Shown here: piece by piece, positions 15,742 through 22,498 of the stretch
Layout: each line of letters opens with the position of its first letter
Numbering within the stretch: position 1 is the first letter of the stretch
Notes under the pieces: model-generated
What the model saw: the letters and a program-made list of their open reading frames with translations, nothing else
What the model was told of the DNA's origin: nothing
The model's database searches: none
DNA from: Ornithinimicrobium pratense
GTDB lineage: Bacteria > Actinomycetota > Actinomycetes > Actinomycetales > Dermatophilaceae
Assembly (NCBI RefSeq): GCF_008843165.1
Contig: NZ_CP044427.1
Span: forward strand, 1,426,001 to 1,490,000
Length of the DNA stretch: 64,000 bases
Direction of reading: 5' to 3'
Translations under genes and position numbers: made by a program

Positions 15742-16597
15742 TCACCCATCTGCATCCTCACTGATTCCGTCGACGTACTCCCAACCCGCTGGGGTGCTCC
15801 AATGCCAGCCACGTTGCCCACCCGAAGCGAACACCCACAATTCGTCCACATCTGGTGGAAGTCTCGGCGGCCGGCTCGGCAGACCAAAATGATCGAACTC
15901 GTTGCCGAGACCCGCCATGAACGGCCGACTGATTGAACCGTCGGTCGCCCAATCTAGTCGTACAAAAAGGTGCCGAACCTCAGCGCCTGAGTCGCGCAAC
16001 TTTCGAAGGTTATCCTGATGTGCGCCAACGAATTCCTCCACGGCCGTCAAAGACGCGTCACTACCCTCTGCCACATACGACCCCATCCTTGAGATCGAAA
16101 GCCTGTGGGTTCGCTCGGTCGGCGAGCAGTCGAGGACAGTCAGTACGTGGTTGAAGCAACACTGCTTCCACCCCTTCACTTGCCAGCTCACGGAAGAGGG
16201 CGCGACCCTCGCCCGAGTCGTCTTCGCTCCAAAGTTGGGCGGGCAACATCCATACATCAACGGGACAGCCCCGCTCCTCCAGACGGACCAGGAGGCTCTC
16301 GAGTCGATCTGCGAGACCGGCGTAGGTTGTTCCTTGCTCTCTGACTGTCACCTGCCAGCATGACTGAAGGGACGATCTGTCACCATAACTCTGACTGTGC
16401 TTGCGGAAAGCGGCAGTCGCCGCGTGGAGGTCTTGGTCCGTAAGTGTCGTGACTTCTAGCGAGCAGGCCCGAGACGAGGCATCGTCGAACTCATAATCCA
16501 CGCGACCGTCGGTGTCGGTGAAGGTTAGTTCGACACCAAGATGGGCTTGCACTATGAGGCGAGCGTGTCTCTCATCGGCACTTTCTGTCATGGGCAC
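15742..16597 (-). pseudogene. Conserved protein of unknown function, single frameshift
   Basis: The first part (16597 to about 16085) encodes LIVQAHLGVELTFTDTDGRV, CSLEVTTLTDQDLHAATAAF and VDVWMLPAQLW. The reading then moves by one base at a GGGG run near 16085, and the second part gives a helix starting LTAVEEFVGAHQDNLRKL, then GAEVRHLFVRLDWATDG, and DVDELWVFASGGQRGWHW. The combined product of about 285 residues has the look of a widespread actinobacterial unknown protein in which a helix with ENxxKL-type spacing precedes HLFVxLD. The indel may be real or a base-call error in the homopolymer. Function unknown. Confidence 0.55.
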
Positions 16598-16606
16598 CTA
16601 CCCAGT

Positions 16607-16625
16607 GTGCCGCATGGGTCAAAGG
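16607..16625 (+). repeat. Possible degenerate copy of the dispersed repeat
   Basis: GTGCCGCATGGGTCAAAGG, ten bases upstream of the gene starting at 16597 on the minus strand. Only the GCCGCATG part matches. Confidence 0.2.
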
Positions 16626-16880
16626 CCGACACCTAAAATGGTTGTCAGGATGCGACGTCACCCGGATCCCGGGTGCACCGATCCACCACACCTCAACGGA
16701 CTGTGAAACGCCTGTCCTCTGGGCTGACCACAGGATGCAGGCGTCATGGTGGTTGGCCTCTTCAGTTCGAGCAGCCGGCCATGTGGTGGCCTGCGCCAAA
16801 CACGCGCTCATCGGCGTGACAGTGATGTACCGACCCTCGGCGCGATGCCGATCACCTGCATATGCCTGAGGGGTGCGCTT

Positions 16881-17310
16881 TCACGGTTGGAGACGTGATG
16901 ATGCCACGCACCTCGGGGGAGTGGTGCCGGTAGGACTGCCGGCGTGCGTGTCGGACTGGGGACCCGCGGTCTCCCGGAGCACGGCGGCGCCGGCCGCGGG
17001 TGAGGGGAGGCCGATGACGGTACCGTCAAGCTCCGACGCCCGAACCGGGGCATGCGTGGGCGTGGTTTCACCCGGGCAGGCGAAGGCGATCCGCAGCTGC
17101 ACCACCGCCCCGGGACGTGGCCGTTACCGTTGACCAGGGTGACCTGTCCGGCGTTGTGTGTCACCCCGTTGCCTACCTGTTCCAGCGGCGCCACGTCGAC
17201 GTCCTGTCGCAAGCGAGGCGTCCGTCGCTGTGGTCGGTGGCGGCGCCCAGCACCTGCTTGGCCGCCACGAGCGCATGGTCTGGACTGACAGGACAGGGGA
17301 GTAGCGAGGT
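16881..17310 (-). pseudogene. Probable decayed gene, family not recognised
   Basis: The stretch 16598-17364 has no intact gene. On the minus strand plausible protein segments run through three frames: DHALVAAKQVLGAATDHSDG (about 17285-17225), then DVDVAPLEQVGNGVTHNAGQ and GHVPG (17205-17110), then VVQLRIAFACPGETTPTHAP and LDGTVIGLPSPAAGAAVLRE (17105-16950). Each change of frame falls at a G/C run. This reads as one damaged gene for a beta-rich protein. No family could be assigned. Confidence 0.35.
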
Positions 17311-17364
17311 CAGCCCGGATCTATACGCCTGAGCCGACTTTTGTCCTGTGGCTGTCGACCTACG

Positions 17365-17577
17365 CTAGAACGCATTGATCAGGCTCAAGGTCCGCTCTCT
17401 TACGACGTCTATCGTATTGAACCACCTACCCCAGCGCGCATCCGCGGGGAAGTCAGGGCGCCCGGTGCCCATCTTCTGGTTCGCGAAAAAGTCGAGCTCC
17501 GAAGCCATGGCATACCGCCCGGTCAGCCTGCCTTCCAGTCCCCATCGTCCGCATATGGGGCACGTCGCCAGGACCAA
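17365..17577 (-). CDS. Small protein with one CxxC motif
   Basis: Seventy residues beginning MVLATCPICGRWGLEGRL. The CPIC pair could be half a zinc site, completed in a dimer, or a remnant of a longer ribbon protein. The rest (ASELDFFANQKMGTGRPDFP, then DARWGRWFNTIDVVRERTLS) is of mixed character. It begins 17 bases after the MOSC gene's stop on the same strand, so may be co-transcribed. Unknown function; could be a remnant. Confidence 0.4.
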   Translation of the reverse strand: MVLATCPICGRWGLEGRLTGRYAMASELDFFANQKMGTGRPDFPADARWGRWFNTIDVVRERTLSLINAF

Positions 17578-17594
17578 GAGGTGGTCGCTGGCGG

Positions 17595-18494
17595 CTAGTC
17601 GATGGTCTCGATGAGGTCGCCGGTCGTGATGTCTCCGTCATTCAGGACGTCGGCGCGCAGGCCGCCGCGGTGGATCAGGCCCCGGAGTGTGCACTTGGTG
17701 GTGAGCCGTTCCAGGTGGGAGCACGGCTCACACAACCGCTGGCCAAGGCACTGGACGTCGCCGATCCGGAAGCGCCGCCCGACCAGGGCGTTGAGGTCGA
17801 TCCCGCGGGTGACAACGTTGCGACGTGCCTCGGCGTAGCCGATGGTGCGGCCCTCGGGCAACCTGAGGCTGTCGAGGGCTTCGGCCTCGATGAGGGTCAG
17901 GTCGTAACCGCGTGCGGTGTCGTTGGCCGGGGTAAAGGTGCCCGCCTTGGCGGCGTAGCGGTCACCGTCCAGGCCCCGGTTGGCCAGCGCTCTCCCGTGA
18001 CTTACGGTGCGCATGGCGCCGGTGGCCCGCTCTGTCAACGCGATCGTTTCGACCGTGCCGCTCAGGTGCGGCAGCGGCAGCGTCGGCGCGATGAGAGCCG
18101 GGTCAAGGCCACAGAGGACGTAACCCTCTCGGACAGGGAGCTCGGTGGCGGCACGACCGAGCAGGCTGGGGTCCTGGGGACTAAGCACGACGCCGGAGGG
18201 GGTGCCGAACATCAGGACGGCAGTGAGGTCCGCAGCGTCCACGCTGTGGCCCCTCTTCTCGAGGACGGCCAACCAGTACCCGGGCCAGTTGAAGGTGGCA
18301 GGCTTCGCGAGCGTCACCAGCCCCGCGCCCCTGCCCGCGAGCCAGCTGCGCCAGTGGCTGATCGCTCCCGGCAGGTCGGCCTGCGGCTGAGGGACCTCGG
18401 CAAGTGGCGTCTCGGTCACGGACGCCACACAAGCGGCGAAGGACCGCGTCACCTCAGCAACCGCCCCGTCGGCGGGCAGGTCGACCTCGATCAT
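17595..18494 (-). CDS. MOSC domain protein
   Basis: A 299-residue protein whose C-terminal half (from about residue 145) is a MOSC beta-barrel: GRALANRGLDGDRYAAKAGT, GYAEARRNVVTRGIDLNAL, a GRRFRIGDV strand, then RLCEPCSHLERLT with the conserved cysteine, and LIHRGGLRADVL near the end. MOSC domains handle sulfur carried on pyridoxal- or molybdenum-cofactor-dependent proteins. The N-terminal half (FNWPGYWLAVLEKRG and VLMFGTPSGVVLSPQDPSLL) is an extra domain, function unknown. The ATG start overlaps the stop of a degraded sigma factor gene (ATGA). Confidence 0.85.
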   Translation of the reverse strand: MIEVDLPADGAVAEVTRSFAACVASVTETPLAEVPQPQADLPGAISHWRSWLAGRGAGLVTLAKPATFNWPGYWLAVLEKRGHSVDAADLTAVLMFGTPSGVVLSPQDPSLLGRAATELPVREGYVLCGLDPALIAPTLPLPHLSGTVETIALTERATGAMRTVSHGRALANRGLDGDRYAAKAGTFTPANDTARGYDLTLIEAEALDSLRLPEGRTIGYAEARRNVVTRGIDLNALVGRRFRIGDVQCLGQRLCEPCSHLERLTTKCTLRGLIHRGGLRADVLNDGDITTGDLIETID

Positions 18495-18879
18495 GCAGTC
18501 ATCCTCACACGCGCGGCCCGTTGCCGCGGAGGCAACTGCTGCAGCGCCGCAGCCATCGCTCCCCGTTCAGCGACGTGTGTGGCGTGGTCGGTAACGGCCC
18601 GCCCAGCTCCGGTTCCCGAGGTCCGGTGCCAGGGAAGAACGGCAGCCCGCCCACGACGGCGGGCCACGTCACGCTGCAGGTTGACCATCGTGCGACGGAC
18701 ATAACCGATCTCTTCACCCGGCCGCAGGTTCCCCCAACGCCCATACACGCGGGTCAAGGCCTCTTGTACCAGGTCACGAGCGTCGTCGGCGTCCGAAGTG
18801 AGGTACCAGCCGATCGGAGCAGCTCCGCGCTCTCGCGGTCCACGAAGGCCGCGAACCGCTCGTCAGCCTCCCCGTTCAC
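18491..18879 (-). pseudogene. SigE-family ECF sigma factor, frameshifted and truncated
   Basis: From GTG 18879 the reading starts DERFAAFVDRESAELLR, then loses one base near 18829 and continues in another frame as WYLTSDADDARDLVQEALTR, VYGRWGNLRPGEEIGYVRRT and MVNLQRDVARRR. This is region 2 of SigE/SigJ-type ECF sigma factors. Region 4 breaks off after LQQLPPRQRAA, where the stop codon runs into the MOSC gene, so the DNA-binding recognition helix is missing. It cannot make a working sigma factor. A shorter relative of the same N-terminus is at 29151-29270. Confidence 0.75.
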
Positions 18880-18998
18880 GGTCCAGCCTCATTTGTGCTC
18901 GCCATACCCCTCCCACGACCGACGCACCGCCAAGGTTGCCACGCCCGTCTATCTCGCCATCGGGGCAAGGGTCACGGAACACGCGCCAGCGTCCCCAG

Positions 18999-19015
18999 GG
19001 CGGCATGTGAGTGCG
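18999..19015 (+). repeat. Dispersed repeat GGCGGCATGTGAGTGCG
   Basis: Lies between the sigma factor remnant and the membrane protein gene at 19115. A second partial match, GGCAGCGGATCC, follows near 19060. Confidence 0.45.
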
Positions 19016-19114
19016 CTCTCTCATGTGGCGATGACTTGACTCTAGGGTGATGTGCGGAGGCAGCGGATCCTGTTATGGAAGACGTGCAGTGAGGGCAACA
19101 CTGAGGTGGTATGG

Positions 19115-19630
19115 GTGACTGAACAGGAAGCCGTCGCGCACCTGCGAGCTGCACCACGATTGCGCCGACGGCAGACGCACGGAGCAGCGCTGCTGTCTGC
19201 AACTTTCGCCGCAGTCACCTACACCCTGCTTACCGTCTCTCTGTGGGACCACCCATGGGAGCGCGCTGCTATTCAGGGGGCTACCTGGTTCGCGTTCGGC
19301 GGCATCATCGGCTGGCTGGTCACCTCGACCAACTCGCTGAACAAAGTTGCCGCCAAGGTGGAGTCAGTGATCCGCGCCGAACTGATCAAGGTGGACGGTC
19401 AACTGGTGACTGCACGCCAGGGCGATGGCAGCGAGCTTGTATGGGCGGTTAAAAGCCCACGCAAGTTGCGCAAGTTGGCTCTTGGAGTCGGACAGAGTAT
19501 CTGGCTCGCAGCACCAGCTCGACGGGGAGATCACATCCTGGCGATTGCTTCCTCTAATGCGGACAACCGCCAAACCCCCACGGCACTGTGGCCCGCCGAC
19601 GTCCCATGGACGCCCGGGCCATGGGATTGA
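19115..19630 (+). CDS. Two-helix membrane protein with a soluble C-terminal domain
   Basis: Read from GTG 19115 (171 residues), with GAGGTGG upstream; the longer reading from 19052 runs through intergenic sequence. After a basic start come two helices, ALLSATFAAVTYTLLTVSLW and ATWFAFGGIIGWLVTS. The cytoplasmic part begins with a helix (VAAKVESVIRAELIKVDGQL) and then beta-like segments with LVWAVKSPRKLRKLALGVGQ. No family recognised. Coding signal is good. Confidence 0.6.
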   Translation: MTEQEAVAHLRAAPRLRRRQTHGAALLSATFAAVTYTLLTVSLWDHPWERAAIQGATWFAFGGIIGWLVTSTNSLNKVAAKVESVIRAELIKVDGQLVTARQGDGSELVWAVKSPRKLRKLALGVGQSIWLAAPARRGDHILAIASSNADNRQTPTALWPADVPWTPGPWD

Positions 19631-19711
19631 GTAGAGCGCTCGCAGCGACATAAGCGTGCGAAGGGATCGGGACGCGTCTGAGCACCAGTTCCGCCCGGAC
19701 CGCCGCCCCGT

Positions 19712-20656
19712 TCACATCCGTTCGACGCGGTCGGCCTGTGGTCCTCGATCGCTCTGTCGCACCTGGTATCGGACCCGATCGCCCTCGTGCAGCGCCTCGG
19801 CGTCTCTAAGAACGGACACGTGCACGAACAGGTCCGCGCCTCCCTTGTCCGGGGCGATGAAGCCGAACCCCCGCTCCGCGTCGTAACGCTTGACCACTCC
19901 CTCGCCGCCGCGCGCCGGGACGTGGGATGCCTCCCGTTGTCCCGACCGAGCGCGGGTCGTCGACGTCGCGGGTGCGCCCCGCGGTGTCGAGCTGCGCGCG
20001 AGGCGCACGTCGCGAGCCTGCGGGCCCTTCTCGCTCACGACGATGTCGTACGTCACCCGGTCCCCCTCGCCCAGCTCGGGGAGCCCGTCGGCCAGCGCCC
20101 GAACGTGGACGAAGACATCGGGGCCGCCCGACTCGGGGGTGATGAACCCAAAGCCCTTGTCCCCGTCGTACCAGGACACGGTGCCGTCCGCCCCGTCGGC
20201 GGCCACGGCCTGCTGGGCGGCCTGGGCTCCCAAGGGGAGCAGATGGTCAGCCTGCGGTCCCTTCTCCCCGTCGACGACGAGGAACGCCACCCGTTGCCCC
20301 TCCGAGACCACGCCGCCGCCCACGATGGCCGAACTGTGGAGGAAGATCTCCGCACCGCCGCCGTCGGGCGTAATGAAGCCGTACCCCTTGGCTGGCTCGT
20401 ACCAGGAGACGGTGCCGAGCAGGCCCAGCGGTGTATCGGCGGCCTGGTCGGCCGTGACCCGGACGCGGCGTGCCTGCGGGCCGCGGTCCCCCTCGCCGAT
20501 CTCGAACTCGACCACCTGCCCCTCCCGGAGCAGCTTCATGGCGTCGTCGCTGACGAGCTCGGATGCGTGCACGTACAGGTCCTCTGCATCCTGCCCGAGG
20601 GCGATGAAGCCGAACCCCCGGTCGGCATCGAACCAGCGGACGGTTCCCTGGGTCAC
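19712..20656 (-). CDS. Protein with four tandem cold-shock domains
   Basis: Read from GTG 20656, which has AAGGAG seven bases upstream (314 residues). Four complete CSDs are seen, each with the RNP1-type motif (DRGFGFI, AKGYGFI, DKGFGFI, ERGFGFI), the RNP2-type motif (DLYVHAS, EIFLHSS, DVFVHVR, DLFVHVS) and the closing GPQA strand. Repeats 1-3 are close together; a Ser/Thr/Arg-rich linker of about 30 residues separates repeats 3 and 4. Ordinary bacterial cold-shock proteins have one CSD of about 67 residues, so this is a polyvalent form likely to grip long single-stranded RNA or DNA. Confidence 0.92.
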   Translation of the reverse strand: MTQGTVRWFDADRGFGFIALGQDAEDLYVHASELVSDDAMKLLREGQVVEFEIGEGDRGPQARRVRVTADQAADTPLGLLGTVSWYEPAKGYGFITPDGGGAEIFLHSSAIVGGGVVSEGQRVAFLVVDGEKGPQADHLLPLGAQAAQQAVAADGADGTVSWYDGDKGFGFITPESGGPDVFVHVRALADGLPELGEGDRVTYDIVVSEKGPQARDVRLARSSTPRGAPATSTTRARSGQREASHVPARGGEGVVKRYDAERGFGFIAPDKGGADLFVHVSVLRDAEALHEGDRVRYQVRQSDRGPQADRVERM

Positions 20657-20801
20657 GGCTGACTCCTTGTCGAAGTTTCGGTCGGTGTTCCCCCCATTGT
20701 CCCCGACGGGACTGCGACAAGGCGCCCGGCGCCCAAAGTGCCGCACCGTCTTGGCAAGTGCCCCGACTGCGACATCCACGGCACCCAGCGCTGCGCCGAC
20801 A

Positions 20802-20821
20802 GCGGCAGAGTCGGATGTGCG
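20802..20821 (+). repeat. Dispersed repeat GCGGCAGAGTCGGATGTGCG
   Basis: Good copy in the 310-base gap (20657-20966) between the cold-shock gene and the unknown gene at 20967. Confidence 0.6.
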
Positions 20822-20890
20822 AGAGTCGCCCGTGCGGGCCGAGAAGTATGTCGGGCCCAAGTGGGACCATGGCGTCAGCCCGAGGACTAG

Positions 20891-20925
20891 GCAGCTCGGA
20901 TGTCACGTATCCGTGCAGCAGTCCC
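20891..20925 (+). repeat. Dispersed repeat with right-hand half and perfect CGGAT/ATCCG arms
   Basis: GGCAGCTCGGATGTCAC (20891-20907) passes directly into CGTATCCGTGCAGCAGTCCC (20906-20925). CGGAT and ATCCG are inverted across 7 bases. The right half matches 2164-2182 almost base for base. Right-most good copy of the series. Confidence 0.6.
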
Positions 20926-20966
20926 CAATCCAGGTGGCAGCTTCTGGCGGTGAGGAGTGATGATCC

Positions 20967-21740
20967 GTGTCTGTCAGCGCTCAGCAGGACGTGCTGCGCC
21001 TCGTAGGCACCACCCTGTCCGATGGGGAGTGGTGCCGGCTTGAGGTGCGAGGTAGCGCTTCTGGCGCGCCGTCACCTGCGTCGGCGGATGGGATTCGTCT
21101 CGACACCGTTCTGCGCGGCATCGTCAACTTTCACACCCAAACAGTCCTGGGGTGGGCATCTTTCCGGCAGACGTCACCCGTTCAGGGTGGTGACGTCGGC
21201 ATGACACTCCCGAGTGTGCCGGTGGCGCAGTATGGGCCGTCGCTGTTCACGGGAGGACTCGACGAGCCCGGGGTGGAGCCGCTGCGGGTCGCTGGCTTCG
21301 CATCCAGTGCCGTCGCGCCGGTGTACTGGCTCCGCGGAGCGGGTGAAGCCTCGCGAGGTGCGCGTGGGGGGCCGGAGGGCTCAGAGAGTGATCCTGCCCT
21401 GGGCCCCGAGAGCGATGAGGTGTCGTGGTATCAGGCGTGGATTGACCCGCAGCAGGCCATCGCCCGCTCCCCGCACGAGGAGAGGGCCGCGGTTCGCCAG
21501 TCGTTCGTGGCTGCAGGCCTGAGCCTGGACAAAAGGCTGCGGGTCGGTCTTGCCACCACGCATGATGCGCGTCGCCTGGTCAGGGTGGACCTGTCCTTGC
21601 CCAGATTGCACTCACAACCTCCTGCCCCCTGGCGGCTGCGATTCATGCCGGGGCCGTCGATCAGTGGGGACGTCGGGGCGGCGTTGGCGGACCGGCCGGT
21701 GCGGGAGGTTGTGGAGGAGTTCGTCGGACCGGCAATTTAA
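20967..21740 (+). CDS. Protein of unknown function
   Basis: A 257-residue soluble protein from GTG 20967, with GAGGAG upstream. The first half looks beta-rich (EWCRLEVRGSASG, VNFHTQTVLGWASFRQ) and is followed by a long low-complexity acidic linker (GARGGPEGSESDPALGPESD) and a second domain starting WYQAWIDPQQA with LSLDKRLRVGLATTHDARRL. No family recognised. It directly follows the two-part repeat at 20891-20925, just as the unknown gene at 2221 follows the two-part repeat at 2115-2182. Confidence 0.6.
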   Translation: MSVSAQQDVLRLVGTTLSDGEWCRLEVRGSASGAPSPASADGIRLDTVLRGIVNFHTQTVLGWASFRQTSPVQGGDVGMTLPSVPVAQYGPSLFTGGLDEPGVEPLRVAGFASSAVAPVYWLRGAGEASRGARGGPEGSESDPALGPESDEVSWYQAWIDPQQAIARSPHEERAAVRQSFVAAGLSLDKRLRVGLATTHDARRLVRVDLSLPRLHSQPPAPWRLRFMPGPSISGDVGAALADRPVREVVEEFVGPAI

Positions 21741-22498
21741 CGCTCACTGCGAAGGGACCTGGCACTTCCGGGGTGCTGCGCGCTACCCGCTTTCCACGCG
21801 GGCCCCTTGCCTCTCGGCCACCCTCGCCAAGTCTGTCCTGCACACCACACCCGACGTGATGTCCATGCGCATCGCCTGGACAGCCCCCCGACGCCGACGG
21901 CGAGTACCCGTCCGGTGTATCCACCGTCTCCTCGGTGGCTGACCCACCCCGGCGCGGCTGAACTCGAACTACCAGCCGGTGCTGCCTGTTGGGTGGACCC
22001 GGTGCTCGAGGTGCCTGCCACGCGCACCGAGCAAAGCAGGCTTGGCTCGATGGCGTTTGACCGCGCCAGCGAACAGGGTCAGTGCTGGCGCCAAGAGGAA
22101 CACGGCAGCCACGGTGGCCGCTCCGTGCACCGAGGTGAAGAACGCAGCGAGGACGGCCACCGTTCACGATCAGTTCTGGTTGAGGTGGCGTCCACAGACT
22201 CCCGGCCGCCATGATCACGAGCCCTTGCGGGGATCAGGAACGGGGAAGCTGTTCCGGGCGCATGGGGGCGGTCTCACCCATGTCATGCTCGGGCGATTGA
22301 TCGTCAACGTTGGACCCGGTCGAGCTGCTCTTTCTCGTCGTTCGGGGTCTAGGAGGAGGGATCGATCTCCTATTGGGTCGACGCCGTCGTCGGGACTGTC
22401 GGGCAGTCGTGCCGTGCGGGCGCTGCTGCGCCTGCCATATCCGCCTTGACTAGTCACCTAGCGTCCGCGCTTTGAGGTATGCGCATCTGCCTGGTTCC
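21741..22498. other. Long stretch without a supported gene
   Basis: No intact gene is supported in these 758 bases. A minus-strand frame at 21969-22160 has one strongly hydrophobic segment (AAVFLLAPALTLFAGA) and could be a membrane-protein scrap. It forms the boundary between the repeat-rich region and the more conventional gene order to the right. Confidence 0.3.
22481..22491 (-). repeat. Possible inverted copy of the dispersed repeat
   Basis: GCGCATCTGCC here is the reverse complement of GGCAGATGCGC, the core of the copies at 3589 and (near) 491. It sits just upstream of the penicillin-binding protein gene and points opposite to the rest of the series. Confidence 0.3.

Noticed and set aside
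17670..18704. Plus-strand frame of 344 codons
   Set aside because: Antisense of the MOSC gene and the sigma factor remnant; no protein-like features.
491..20925. Classical integron attC sites
   Set aside because: I looked for GTTRRRY and RYYYAAC boxes at a fixed place around the repeats and found no consistent ones. No integron integrase is in the window either.
19890..20960. Plus-strand frame of 356 codons
   Set aside because: Antisense of the four-domain cold-shock gene; repetitive only because the real gene is repetitive.
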